Part shown: positions 34,801 to 49,800 of the stretch, piece by piece
Layout: each line of letters begins with the position of its first letter
Position numbering within the stretch: position 1 is the stretch's first letter
Assembly (NCBI GenBank): GCA_963691655.1
Contig: OY829326.1
Location: 40,141,989 to 40,205,988 of the forward strand
Source: Toxonevra muliebris
Taxonomy: Eukaryota; Arthropoda; Insecta; Diptera; Pallopteridae
Length of the DNA: 64,000 bases
Direction of reading: 5' to 3'
Program-made: the position numbers and the translations under genes
Notes under the pieces: generated by a model
Seen by the model: only the letters and a program-made list of their open reading frames with translations
Told to the model about the DNA's origin: nothing
Database searches by the model: none

Positions 34801-37800
34801 TAACACATATTGTGCCCCATATACAAAATATAACTCGAGAGATGAATGATTTTGCTCTTTTGCGAAACTGGTACGTGTGATCGAAAATGTTAAAATATTT
34901 CGGAATGCTGCGTTCACAAAATGCGAATTTAGGAATAAAAATTACCCCAGATCACATTAGTATATCTCAATATCAATATCAAATTCCGCAGGCTTCCGAG
35001 ACTAATTTGAAAATTGGGTTTATTTATAGAGAACGTGTGCACTTTTGTTACTCATACAGCTATGACACTCGAAGAAAATATTCATAAATATTTTTTATGA
35101 AACTGATGTTTAAATACAATAAATTGAATACGATGAAGCATTTGATGGACCCTATCAGACTAGGGAGAAAAGTGGATAAATGTCTTAAAGCTTTAGGAAA
35201 AACTTTTGTTCCAGAGTTTTCTTAATCTTACCCTAAAAAAAATGGCCGAAAATGACAAAAAAATTCACAGAACAATCAATTTAAATTTTTTCAAATAAAT
35301 ATTATTCAATGTGGATTCCAATACATTTTTTATCGTGAAACACATAATTTCGATAACTCATTGACTTGCCATTACTGATAATGTACCCAACCTCAAAAAA
35401 ATTATCAAAGATGCCAAAAATAGTCAGAGACTAATTTTTTTCAAATGATTATCAGTGGGAATTTGGGCCATTATCAATGATGAAGAGCCCGGATGAGGTT
35501 GGCATATATTCCCTAAATTCGTGCAGTCACAGAATTGAAAGAGATCTTCCGAGTCGGGGTGCTCTGAGCAATAATGGGTTAAAAGGATTAATTATATTTT
35601 ATAATTAAGAACTTTGAAGATGATTCAATAACACTGCCATGCATGGGTTTGGTGAACAATATGGTTCCTAGTGTTTGCGAATGAATTTTTCATGCTGGAC
35701 ACGAATCTGAAGTCAAAAATTCCCATCACGTCACATTTTAGAAAAAATACCGTTTTTAGCCATGACATGAATCCCGAAAACCTTCCCCCTAAATACGGCC
35801 TTGATAAAAACAATACATTTATTCTTAAATTGTTTATACATTTTACTAAACCACAAAATTCTAATTATTTTAAAAAAATTGGCATAATGTTAATACTTTT
35901 AAATAAAATCCGCTAAAGTTTGGATAAAAATATTGAGATAGATACCAAAAAAATGGACCTCAAAGATTAGACCATCGAACTAATAGTTTATATATCTCTA
36001 TAAATAAATTTTATTCTTAAAAAAATTTCGTTTAAATTTCACATAAAGGTAGAAATTTCGCTAGTTTTAAAAATTATATACACAATATTATAAGATCATT
36101 AGTGAAAGTGATCGATTGATGTCAGGAGAGAATCGGTCACGCTTTCAAGTAATTATGAAATTTTTATTATTATTTTTTATGCTCAGTTGAGCACTAATTT
36201 GGCATGACATGCTCGATGACATAATAGCATAGAAAAAGAAGGCGTGTTTAAAAGAAACGATGACATTTTAGAAACGAATAAAAAAATCGTAATGCAGATG
36301 TAAATTTGCGTGAAGGAATGAAGAAAAAGGATCATGACATTTTTGCAATGAAAAGGCAATGGAAATGATTGAGATGTGATCGATTACATTTTGACATTAC
36401 ATAACGAAAGCAATAACAACAATATAAACTAAATGTGTTAAAATGTTACGCAAATTAAGAAATATTTTAAAAAATAAAAGGAATTGAAAAAAAAATATTT
36501 CCAGTTGCTGTTTTTGAACAGAAAAAATTGAAAAAAGAATTCTCCGTAAACTAATTTCATTAATTTGATGACTACGATGGTGATGATGGTAAGTGATAAT
36601 TCCGATGATTTTTTTCTGCTGCTAATGATATTCTGTCATTTGTACAAGCAAACACAATAGATGCGAAATGAATTTTATGAATTCTTTTACAATAGAATTA
36701 AAATCATTGTGAAAATGAGTGGAAACAAAAAAATTTTGGTTTTTGTTTTGGCTCTGGTATCGCAACTGGATGCCATTGATTTTTTGTTCTGCTCAGTCGC
36801 TGTTGCTTCATGTTGGTAATTTATTTATTTTTATTTTTTTGTATGCCCTACACTTAAGGGGTAATGGTAGCAGTTGGTTACGGAGATGACAGTAATGAGA
36901 TAAAGTACAGAATTTCGAGTAGCTAAAAATGGTATTGGCCTCATATATCATATCATCCATCCTTTCTATATGTAGAGTTTATATGATATCAAACAATAGA
37001 TTCTGAAAGTGTAATAACTTTGATTAAGAGATTTAGAGAGAAGTATATGTGTTAAGCCTTTTTTAAGATCAATAATAATGATTTTTACTTTGAAGACGGG
37101 AACCACTGACTTGGATAAAGATAATGAAGGATGTTAATTAATATTAGCGTGAGTTATAACAAAAACAAAAATCTTAAAAGGGTTCACGAGAACACCTTGG
37201 GCCCAAAGGATCGGTGAGGTATTCAGGGCTATTTTAACTATATAGACTATAACCCATAGACTTAATAAAAATTTATCACTCAATTTAAATTCATAATATA
37301 TGAAAACATATCAGATCTACACCGGTTATATCAAGGGAAAACGTAGACGAAAATTATAGAGAGGGACGGGGACTTTACTGAAAGTTTTTTTTTGTCATGC
37401 ACCCATTTCATTTTTGATCATAATAGTGTCATCTATCCAATTAGCTTGAAAATGTAAGAATAGTTTCATCTCGTGAAATAAAAAACTTAATTTAATTAGT
37501 TATGTGTATGTTATATGGACGGGGTTGAACGCCCGTAATGTCTCTCTCCTGCATTCGTACATAAATAGTTTGCAGTATAATTTTTTGACATTGTCGCCAT
37601 GTTCGTGAAAATTTTTATGTTTCAATTTTTTCTATTTTTAAATTTTTTATAGTAATTTTTACTACCAAATTTTTAGAACATATTTTTTCTTAACATATTT
37701 TGGCCAGCCCGGTGTTTCTAGTCACCAAAAATATGGAATGAATTCATGAAAATCTCTTTCATCGATCGTTCGATTTTGCTTCATGAACTGTTCGTAAGAA

Positions 37801-40800
37801 CAGAGTTGATGCAAAAGAGGTGACGCAAAAGAGTGATTCCTTTGCATTGTTCGATTCCAGCCAGCAAGTTCTACTGATTCGATGGAAATATAACGCTGAT
37901 AGTCACGGTCCTAACAAACCACGGAACTTTTTGGTTAAGCGATCGCAAGAAAGAAAATCACGTCATCACTAAAATCCCTCAAGCCACTGCTGACTATAAG
38001 CGTTGGCTTACACGACAATGCATCGGTGAATAACCGCATTGGAGTGCGATCAATACCGCTTTTTATCATTGTATAAATAGTGAAAATAAATTCTGTAATC
38101 AATTTCTTATTTTAAATGTATGTTATTTCTTTTTAAACAAAATATTTTTTATACTACTATGGCAAAAAAACGTTTTTTGCCGAAAACTTTGTTTTCTTTT
38201 CATCAAATCGTCATCGATTTGTCCACTAGTGACTGAAATCACCAGTCCATATCTCGGAAAGCGGTTATTCCATTTTGATAAAATTTTGAATTTTTTATAA
38301 GAGAGTCAAAATAAACATTCCCCCAAATTTTCTTTGAAACCGGTCCACTAGAAGTGGTAGCTAACCAAAATGGGTTAAAATACAAAAATTACTGACTTTT
38401 TCATTTGTTTTTACTCTAGTCTTGCCAAAAATTCGGAGTTTAATTCAATATTTTTTCAAAATAAATATTTTTTAAAAGTCGCAGCATGGCGTCAAGTTTA
38501 TCTCATGGTTTATTTAATTTAACTCATATTGATGTTTCATATTCGGATATGACTTCATATATATATATTTTTTAAATATATTATTTGCATAATGGCATAT
38601 GCACACATAAGTATATGTAAAAATATTTTTTTAATTAAAACAAAGCAAAAGCAAAAAGAAGTCATCAAGCAAACCATATAAAGTTCATTTCTCATATTTT
38701 TATTATTTGCATCATGTTGCAAATAGATTCATAACTTTATTATACATAATAATTGTGATAAGGATTCATGAAATTATTTTGCATAAACTGCTGCTCTCTA
38801 ACCTACTCCTTACCTCTCCCTCGTTAAAAGAGAAAAGGATAATACAAAGAAAAAGAGCCACTTAAATTGGTTTTTATTTTTTCACTACTTGAGTTTATTA
38901 ACAGGATAACAACAAAAGCCTTCAAGCATGAACAAAAACGTTCGCATACTTAGTATAAAAATACGGAGAATTGTATAGATACAAATACCCACACAAATAC
39001 ATACAAGCACGTACACACACATACACACATACTTCCACACTCAATATAGAGAGTTTTAAATAATGAAACAATCGAATGCCGCTGGAGAAGAAAGGCGACT
39101 GCGCATTTAAGATTTGGGTGGAACCCAAAATTGTGAGAGCATAACATAATCATAATAATAATGGTGGATATGGCGAAGGCGATGGTAATGATGACTATAA
39201 CGATGGCGACGGTATTCACAACGATGTTTTGTTGGCGGTTGCGTACTTATATCATTGAGTTCCACTGTGCATACTTAAGAAATGCCGTCGGTTTTTTTCC
39301 CAGTTTGTTTTTAAATTTTTCTAACTGCATTTTTAGAATACACAAATACATATACATAGATACACACACACAAAAACGCACACTTGTTGTTTTGCTTGCC
39401 TTGTTGAAGTGATGGCATTCTGGGGCGGAGTTTTATTTTCAAATTCTCAAGCGTCGACATTTTGTGCGCAAAAGCTTTTTCTTTTCTTTTTTTTTTTATT
39501 CCGTTCTGTTTATGCCAAGTGCAGATTTATTTGTGTGTGTGTGTGTGTGTGTTTTAAATAAAATGAATTAATTCATAAAATTTTATTTTTTTTATGCGAG
39601 ATGATTTTTGTATGATTTTATTTGTGTGTGTGTATCTGTGGATTTTATTTGATTTATTTAAATAATCGATTTTCAAGTTAAATGAATATATTAAGGTTTG
39701 AAAAATCTTTATTAAGAATAAATTTAAGATGGCAAAAGTGTCAAGAATTTAAAAAATTTATTCCTGAGACATGTGGGAACATGCATGCATATCGTTTACA
39801 TTTCCACACTCAATTTAGTTATATTGAGATAGAGAGACTTCAGCCTAAATGTCTAAATTCTCATAACGTGATTTAAGAGTTTAGGAGTAATCAGAGGTGT
39901 GAAAAAATAAGTAGTTAGGATTAGTTTTTATTCTATATATTATACTAAGTAGTTATACTATATTTAAAGTAGACTTCTTAATAATTCCAAAATAAAATAT
40001 TAACCCTTTCACGAACAAGGGATGTACTATATATGTCCTAAATTGATTTCGCAATGTTTTGAGTTATTTTGACCGCCCTCTGTTTTCATTTGTGTATGGT
40101 ATCACTCATTATGGTCCAATTCCACATTTTTCTTTTAAGGATATAAAAATAAAATTCAAATTTAAATTTTGTTCGCAGTTGAAGTTAGCTGTTTTTGTGA
40201 TTTTTTCTGCGTTTTTAAAATAGCTGCAGAATCTATAATCTACATTTTTTTGAATTCAGCGTTTGAATTTATATTCTTAAGTGAATCTTTTTCAAATATT
40301 ACTAAATAACATATTTTTTATCAAGAAAAAATTAAAAAAAAAAACTGTTAAAATGCTGCCACAGTTCTACAATTGTGAAAGAGTTAATTCTAGTCAAAAT
40401 TATCTACTGGATTGTTAAGTGCTTTTTTACAACTGGTGCCTGTCGGTAGTCACCAGTACTTCTTTGTGACTGATTGAAAAAATTTTTAGTTCAATACTTT
40501 ATTTAGTGCTTAAGCGAATCTTTGTTTATTTTTTTAAATTGAACAAAATGGCAACAACCGAAAATGAGCTTATGAATTCCACTGCTTGTTGAATGCAATG
40601 TATGTCCTTTATACGTTTCCAGAATTGTAACCCTCTAACGGTTAAGGTGGCCTAAGGGCAGCTATTCTTTAAATTCAAAATACGCTAACGTCGAAAGTTT
40701 TTTTTACTTCAGCAATATTGTCCTCCATTAATCACTATTTTATTGACAATTTAAAATTATTTTGAACGCATTTCAACGCTTTTGATTTATTTTATGCTCG

Positions 40801-43800
40801 TTTTGATGTGAAGAGGATGACCGTTAGAGGATTAATTTGTTCGTAACCAATACAAGTACGCATATTCGTAAGTTTCCGGAAGATAACACAATCTTAATAT
40901 GAAGAGTTTTAGGCAACTGGGCGTGGCATCACCCATACAACTTTTTTGTCTTTTAAGGGACATCTCCGGAACCATTTGCGGTACGGAATTGTAATTTGAT
41001 AAAAGAACTTTGGTGTACAATGCCATGACAGAGGAAAAAGGTGGAACAGATTGGAAAAGGTGCGTGACACCTTGAGATATTTTGAAACCATTTGTGGTAT
41101 GACTCTATGATTTATAATGGAAATATTATTTGTCAATACCTTTCTATGGAAAAATATGGGTAGAAGTGGCGCCTACTATACAATTATAATGCTTTTTTGG
41201 ATATATCTCCAGAACTATTACCAGTACATGTCTGAGTTTTGGCTTTAGGGCGTTTAAAGACAAAGCAATGCTAAATTGGAAGAGAGCCCGGGTCACTTTA
41301 GATATAATCTGAACTTTCATTTTAGGATATATCTTAGGAATCATTGATTGCACGATGCTAAAAATTATTTAATTTACCTGAAGGTATTATTTGACAATGG
41401 AATTTCGGGGAGAAAATATGGGTCGGCTTGAGTAAACCCATTTTTAATACTATATAATTCCTAAATTATTTGTGGTAATGTTGGCACGATAACTTTGTTT
41501 TAAGTAGATGTCAAGGGATACACTCAGTTCAGAATAGCAAATTGTGATACCACATGGTTGGGCCTACAGTTTAATGGCGGTTCCGAACGACAGTTTGGCA
41601 ATTTGTTATCACTTGGTAATTTTACCATTACCAATCGGTGAACCAATGAATATAAGAAGGTTATGAGAATTAATCGCCAGACCAGGACGTAAATCGAACC
41701 CGCAACCTCCCAGGTGAAAGTCTAATGCACTACCCATTCGAATGTAGAAATCGCCTAATGATACCTTTAGTTGTCAATGGAATACTGGAAGAAAAACGTG
41801 GATTGGTTAGGGAAAACGGGTGTAACACCTCCCATACAAAGGGAATGCTTAAAATCGTATATGTCAGGACCTTAGCAAGGAAAACATTGAAAGTTTGTTT
41901 GTCAAAGCGATATATTGGTAGAAGTTATTGAGTAGAATGTGGTAATTTTTGGGCAAATAGGCTATGAATACTTGAATTTTAAGATAGGATTTTTAAAGCA
42001 GTGAGAAGAATATTGTATGTATAAATGACAGATGCAATAATTACGTTTAGATCATTTAGTCATTACCTTTGTAAACGTTTTTCTTTTGTTATAATTTTCA
42101 TATTTCACAATTTTCGACTAATTTTTATACCTAGAATACACTATACGGTTATATAGCGAATCTATAAAACTATTCGAAGGATCAACTTAAATTTTTCACA
42201 AAATATGAAAAGTTGTATACATTAATGAAAAAATAGTAATCATAGTCATTTTAAAGTCATACACCAAGTTAACAACTTTAATAATATTTTAATGTGCATC
42301 TTAACACAAGCAGCAAAAAGTTTTCAAGAATTTTTTGCTGTTCAGGAAAAACCTGTAAATTCCTTAAACAGCTTATGATACGATACAGGGCGATTAAGAA
42401 GAAAAAAAAAAACACTTTGGATTTGAAATTTGGTATTCATGAGGCCAATTGTCGAATCAGTAATTATGGATCGCCCCCTATGGATAGAAACTTTATCTGA
42501 AATTTTCCATAGAATCTGAGACATTATTGGAACCACTGGCTTATTCAGAGGAGGGTTTTATCACTGTTTTTCAACATATAAATTCAAGGGGTTGAGGTTT
42601 TTAAAATACACCACCCCTTCGAATTTTTTTCGACAGCAGTTGCGGATACGTATATTTTCACAAAGAAACTTTCAATCTTAGTTTTTGATATATTGCTATA
42701 AAATAGAATTATTAAGAAGATATCCAGTACAATAGAATAAACGTCTACAATGTAAAAATTTTACATACTTTGTATTGAAAGTCGATATTATAGTTATTAT
42801 AGTGGGTACCTGTATATTACAATAAAATCTAAATCAGTTTCATATATTAATACCAGCAATTACATTCATTTTTTTCCAATTATTTTTAATTTATTTTTCT
42901 CAGATATTTAGTTCAATTAATTTTCTACATTGTTTATATAATATATACCTATATAATGTAATTGAGCTATAATTGTTGTTAGTCTTTAATTAATCAATGA
43001 AATATGGATTTTTAAATAATTAATGGCTTTGTTTTCACTAGAATATACAATTTGAAAAGAAAATCAATTATTTGGTTATTGACACCAAATTATTTAATTG
43101 TTGTTCAAATTGTTTATAATACGCTCCGATATTTCTACGCATTTGATTTTTCAAATATTGTCCACCGAGTTTATTTAAAATGTCAAAAATCTGATTACGT
43201 TTTCATACGTGAGATTATCGTAGGCAGGAATCTTCGTTTTAGGGGAAATTTGTATGGTATTGAAAGAAGAAGATAAAATGAAATAGTTGGATACATAGCT
43301 AAAATCTATATACATATGAAATTATAAACTTATGACTTGTAGTAAAATCTTTACTTCTGAACACACCGGAACAACATACTTCATTAGATTTAAAAAATGT
43401 CTTATTTGTAAAATGTAATAAATAAAACGTCACTGTATTTACCTGAGAATCTTTAAGTCCAAGACGTTCAGCTAATTTCTTTCGATCTGGCTTGCTGATA
43501 TATTTCTGTTGTTGAAAACGTTTTTCTAGGCCTTTTCGTTGTGAATCTATGTAGGGTACATAAATTACGTACATAAATTTTCAAATCGAACCATCTCAAC
43601 CACAATTACGTTCTCCAACTATGAACAAATTCACACTTACCAGAAAATACAGCACGACGCATCATGCCACGACGTGGTTTGCCACGCGTCGAATGCGCCC
43701 ATGGGAATCCTTGACCTGGAGGTAGGGGAAACACTTGTGCTCCAACTGTAATTAAAACGGAAACAATACGTGTGAAAACAATTGTTACTGCCATTATTCT

Positions 43801-46800
43801 GGAAGCAGAGGAATGCTAAAAGTAGAAGCCGAAGCCGGTAGCAGGAGTGGGAAGTGCAAAGTAATTACTGTGTTGCATTTATCGTATGTAATTGTTGCAT
43901 GCAACACACAATGCATCCATGCATGAATGCATTCCATTGCATGAATGTATTTGAGTTGACAATAGCAACAAAAACAACAACAACAATTAGAATTCCCTTC
44001 TATGTGCATACAAATATTTGATTGGGATTGGAAATAGAGTAGGGGCGACAAAATTACTCACCACTCATATAGGGATTCCGACAATGTGCCAGCAGGGAAT
44101 GTAAATGTGGATGATTGAGACTGTGCGGCAGGAATGGTGTGGGTCGACTGGGCATCGGTTTTGCTATCACTTGATGCTGTTGGGGATGTTGCGGATGGGG
44201 AGGCAATGACTGTTGTTGTTGTTGTTTCTCTTGACCACCCAACGGTAGTTGTAATCTTCGATTATTATTATCCTCGATGATATTGCTGTTGTCATTGTTG
44301 TTGTGTATATTGCCGACACCTTCGTACGGTCGGTTGTCATTGCTGTTGTTATTTTTGTTGTTATTGCCGGTGCTATTGTTGCCGCTGGAGTGATTGTCGC
44401 TATCACTAATTGTGCTACCAGGTGACGATGATGTGGTTTGCGGTTGACAACTATTACCATTGGTCTGAGTTAGAAATGCGGGATGCGGAAAATGAGCGTG
44501 TTGTATGAAATTGTGTTGCAGATAAGGCCAGATATGTTGCGGTTGCATAAATTCTGTGAAAATGAAAGTGAACGTACATGTGTTAGAAATAGGAAGAGGA
44601 ATGTGAATTGAATTTGATACATTTAAATTTATAAATAATAAATGGGTCTCTGTGGAAGCTTTTTGCATAAGCATTTCGTCAATTATATTCTGCTTAACTT
44701 AATTTTCGTTTCTGTGTGATTACTCAGGCCTAAATGAAATATCATGGCAAACACAACAGACCTAAAGGTTTCGAGTCTACTTATATATATGCATTGTAGT
44801 AAATGGTCTAAGGACAGTTCTTTGGAGATAACATACCCTGTGAAAAGTATAAGTATATAGCTCTAAAAGCTTTCTGGTCTTAAGGTCAGCCGAGTCTTAA
44901 TACCCTTTGAATTTACAAAGTGATGATGAAAATTTTTTTCTCTATTATGTAGAGAAGAAGCACAGCTCTTGGCTTCGTTATGGATGCGTTACTAAGTCGG
45001 CATGACAATATCTCTCATGAAAAAAACCTCAAAGCATTCATGAACGAGGACTTTGTGAGTCGCATTGATTTTGATAGAAATACCTTGTGCATGCCTCAAC
45101 GGAATACTAGGATTAGGCTGTCATTGCACTTTCAAAAACGGTTTTTACAAATCCTGCAAAAATTGTTTGAAAAGTGTACTTAAATTATGGTTGAAATGAG
45201 CATTACCAATGAGCATTTACATTTCAAAAATTCTGTTTTATGTTTGCATTTGTAAGCAGCAATAACAGAGCTGTGGAGTTTGAAAAAAGTTTCCGCCAAA
45301 AATTTTTGAGAAACCGTAACTTAATTTTAAAAATTTGTTTCAACTTTGGCTCATTTGGATTTATCGTGCACGAAAAAAATTGCTTTGCGTGATCTATTTT
45401 GTGAGTCACTGTATTTGGAATCTGATTTTGTATAGGCATAAAAACTATTTATTTTGCATGCTTGTTCTAGGGATCGTGATTCGTGTGTTGAAAACCAGTG
45501 GTTCTTGTGATAAAATCCCCTTTTATGGTTGCGATAGTGATATTATATGAATCAGGCAATTCTAATACTCCATACGTTATATATTTATAGGTTATTGGGT
45601 TATGGCCTATTTCGAGAAGGTTAGAAATGACTGATTCATTTATCCCTTAACTATATTGCAGATTATTAAGAGCGAAAAAAAACGTTGAAAATTCAAACGA
45701 AATTTACAAGAACAAAAAAAAAACTTTTAAAAGTTTTAGTATTTTACAATTATTTCCAACGTATATCGAATTCAATGATGTACTTTTCCCTTCAATCATT
45801 TTCATGATGGCAGTTTCCGTCTGCTAAGCTTCAAATTTTCATTAAATCAAGGCAGAACATTCGAAAACAAAGGAAAATGAGTTTTCCTACACTTTGAAGT
45901 GTCAAGTCACATTCATAATAATTATAAAACCAACAATAACACTCGACAGGATATGAAACACATTTACGCACATTCATACATACATGCACACTCCAAAAAC
46001 ATAACCTATATGCATACACCCACGCATACACACAAAGTAATTTGCTGTGAAATAAAGTTATGCGCAAAGTTGCTTCCGGCGGAAATACGACACACCTTAA
46101 AAGGCGCCTTTGTTCAAAACTTTTCAAAGCATTATATTTTCTAATTAAACACCCAAAAGAAAAACAAAAACTTTACATAAACGCACACACACAAATGCAT
46201 ATACGTACTTGAGTGTGTATGTGTTCTCATACATTTACATAATGTTAAAGCTTTCTGCTCTTGAATATGATTTTAATTCGATTAGACAGAAACAATTAAC
46301 GAATTAACGCCTCTTTAGAGTTGCCTCTTTATACTATACATATTTATACTATATGTATGTGTGTGTGTTTATTTGTATATGTAAATATTTCTGTTTATAT
46401 GTGCGTATGTGTTTTTGCACATTTTAGTAGTTGTGCGAAATTATTTTACGCCACGTTAAATCTTTTGTTTCTTCACATATGCGGCTTGGTTTGCGTATTC
46501 AACTTTGTGCATATGTAGTTTCATATCTTCCCCAGTGAGTATGTGTGTGTGTGTGTGAATGGATGTATAGTTGTTAAATAGCGTAAATCGTAGTATGATA
46601 TTTTGTTGCCACATGTGTTCCCTAATGGGAAAACAAATTAAGTTATAATTGAATGCACTGGCGTAACAGCTTAATTAATTACACTTTGCACCACAAAGAA
46701 CTCACATTTCCTAATACAGTGGAGTACACTTAATACGAGCACGTTTAAGACGAAATTTCGGTTAACACAAAATTTTTGTTGGGTCCCGAATTTTTAGAAT

Positions 46801-49800
46801 TATTTAAATACAAAAGCATTCTTGTAACATGAAACTTAGTGCCATAAGTCCCTACGAAAGGGGTTGATGTTAAATCGTACGGCTACCATCAAATTGCAAT
46901 CCCTTCTCCCAGACGATTCTGATTAGAGCAATATGTGCAAACAGTTGATATAAAAAAACGGAAAATTGCCATTGATTCAGTCACATACAATAACATTTCA
47001 GTCAAATAATGCGTGGTCTAGTCATTATATTGGCGGTAAAGCGAAGCAAGTTTCAACTGTAATGAGCTCTATGGGCCTTTTTGTATAAAATATGGCAACA
47101 CTGCATAAAAATATGTTTTTTATTTGACATTTCAGAAGTACAAATTTTTCAGCAGTTGAGATAAATTATCTTCTTGAATTGGTAGACAAATATACAAATT
47201 TTGTTGAATGTTAAACGACAAAGTAAGTGTGGATGAAAAAGAAAAAATATGGGAGAGAATCGTAGAAGAGTATAGCTGCACAATTACCGAAATCAAAAAA
47301 GGCTGAAGACAAAATATTTCAATTTAAAAAATGATATGAAAAGGCGGGATTCAGCAGGCTCCTGCAAAATAATTACAGGCCCCAACAGTCATTATCAACT
47401 TCTAAATCCCAATCTAAATCCATATTTATTTCTGTATCTGGTTTCTTTCAAATTTTATGTTTTATTTTGCACTATGAAATCGGCCCTATTTGGATTAATT
47501 AGTCTATTTTGATAAACATTTCGAAAGACTATGGAAAAAGAGATGTCTTTAATGCTGATTAAATAATCAAATTTAAAACGTGTGTGAATGATTTTTGGAA
47601 TCTAAATGATTTTAGAAAAACTAATAAATTCAACAAAATGTAAAGATAAAAGTTGGTTGGAAAATTCAAAATGCAAATCAAACTGGTTTAGCCGAAGTCT
47701 TTCGATAGAATCGTTTCGCTCAACTTTGACAAATGGTAGGGTTATCATAGGTAAGTATTTTATAGGAACTTAGACGTAAGTATTTTGTAGGGACTTAGAG
47801 GTAAGTATTTTACAAGATTTCAAAGTAAGTATAAATTCAATTTTAGTTTAGTTTTTGGTACAATGCAAGGTAAGTAAAGGTAAGTATAATTCATAGTTGT
47901 AATAAATAGGTAAATTCAAGATAAGTTTTAAAAATATAAAACAAATTGTATTAATTGTATTGGCTAAAGGGGTTTAGCCACTGATATCTTTGGCCTATTT
48001 TTCCACTTTTTTCACGGCGAAACTCGAATTTTTCATGGGGATAAATGTCTAACCGGCAAAATTTATATAGAACGCGTTTTAATTCTTATTATTTACAATT
48101 TTGATGGCTAAGGCAAATTTACACTTTTTCTCATCGGAATATATCAGAATCAAAGGTGTTTCAAAAATGTGAAAAATTTACCGGATAGCAAAGTAGTTGT
48201 ATTTGTATTTAAATGCAATAATGAAAATTTTTTCCTCTCCAAACATCATGCTACTCGTGTACTACAACCTTGTGATTATTATCATTAATTAACCCGAAAT
48301 TGGGATAGCACGAAACATTTACGAAGCCCCTTCAATTTTCCTTTAAGGCCATCTTCTGGTCTAATTAAAAAAAAAATCGATTTTTTTTATATTTCAAAAG
48401 TATAGGCTTTTAAAAGTATACTGTAAAATTTTCGTGCCGTATTCTGTAAAATGCCTATGAAAAGCTTTTCACTTCGCCGTTCGGATTCGACATAAAACTG
48501 TAGGTCCCTTCCATTCGTGTATAAATATAACTCACACAACATGAATAAATGCGAAAAAGCTCGGCCTTGGCCCTCCATGGGCTTTTGTGCCATAATAGTA
48601 GTAGTAGTAGTATAATTTTCGTATCAATATTTCCAGTATTTCGACTTCTACAGCCTATTTAGCAGGTAAGCGCAAAAGCAGGTAAAAGGGCCGACCGAAA
48701 TTTAAACTCATTTACCTCGAAACTAATTTTTCTGTACGGTGTGAGACAAAAAACCAAAACTACTCGACGGATTCGTCTCAAATTTTACTATATTATTCAG
48801 TAAACCAGTGCTTATCGCTGGAACTAAAACAAAAACTTTTTCGTTGAATTCTTCTTACTTTTTTTTGTTTTAGATCAGTGGAAGATCCAAAAAATGACAC
48901 ACCAACAAGATACTTTTTTTTGAAGAGGGCAACGGTAACATCAATTTTAGTTTACTTAAAATTATAATTTTTTTTTTTAAATATTTTTGTATATTGTTAA
49001 AGTAATAAAATATATCTACAAAGTTTAAATACTATTGCTCATTATTTTCATTTAAAAAAAAATCCTAAAAACTCGTCAAATTCAAGGGCGCTAGACCAAA
49101 AGGTCCCCTTAATCGTACTCCTCTTTACATTTATGTGCGCATACTAACGTAAATATGAATCCATACAATTAAATGAATAAATTCGCAGTTTAGATTTCAG
49201 CAGTGAAAGCATGGTTTCATTTAGTTTTTCCATAGTCTGACTGAAGTTCATGTTATTGTAACCTATTATTAAATCAATCTCAATTATATTTATCCCTTTA
49301 AGGTTATATCTAGGTTTTCCACCAGATATTTGTTCAATATTAGTTTCTGAAAAGAGTCTCAAGTCAACCATTCTATTTTTAAAAGTCTCGCTTGAGAATT
49401 TATTTTTAAATCTGGATACTTCTTGTTGTTTTATAAATGAATTTTGTCAGAAGAAAGCGAAACCAAGTTGAAAATTGAGGGTCAACTTTCATGATGAAAA
49501 ACGAGTTATAAACACTGGGTGCTATCATAAATTAGCAGAAAATGGCTGTGATATAAAACAAAATTGTTTTGTTGTAAAAAAAATAGATCACTGCGAAATA
49601 TTACAAAAATGTTCGGTTCGGTTGGGTAACTACATTTTTTCTAACCTCACCAACTCAATGTGTTTTTCCGCCCTGGGCGAGCTATTACAATAAAGCTTTC
49701 CTCAATTTCTCAAAGAATATGAAAAACAATATTTGAAATTTTGGCAATGAACTCAACCCTTTAGAAGGCAGGTCCGCCTATAGGCGGGCAATTGCTTGAT

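Larger units (their letters stand above)
16849..43442 (-). other. Dbx intron 4 (26.6 kb), transposon-rich
   Basis: No host exon recognised. Stretches in which I see only non-repetitive AT-rich or CAA/CAG-rich sequence: 16849-18200, 18680-20220, 20400-21430, 23700-24160, 25700-27340, 28070-31000, 33190-37690, 38380-40000 and 41940-43440. The other parts hold the repeats listed separately. Blocks of less AT-rich, repeat-free DNA (for example 28690-29220 and 33430-34600) are candidates for regulatory sequence. Confidence 0.6.

Noticed and set aside
35370..35492. Inverted pair TGATAATG..CCCA / reverse complement
   Set aside because: Short and imperfect, with no target duplication.
44167..44460. 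97-codon Thr/Ile-rich frame on the - strand
   Set aside because: Alternative frame of the CAA/AAC-rich Dbx exon 2.
44980..45183. 67-codon frame MDALLSRHDNISHEKNLKAF...
   Set aside because: No family recognised, no splice context in the Dbx intron, and simple-sequence surroundings.
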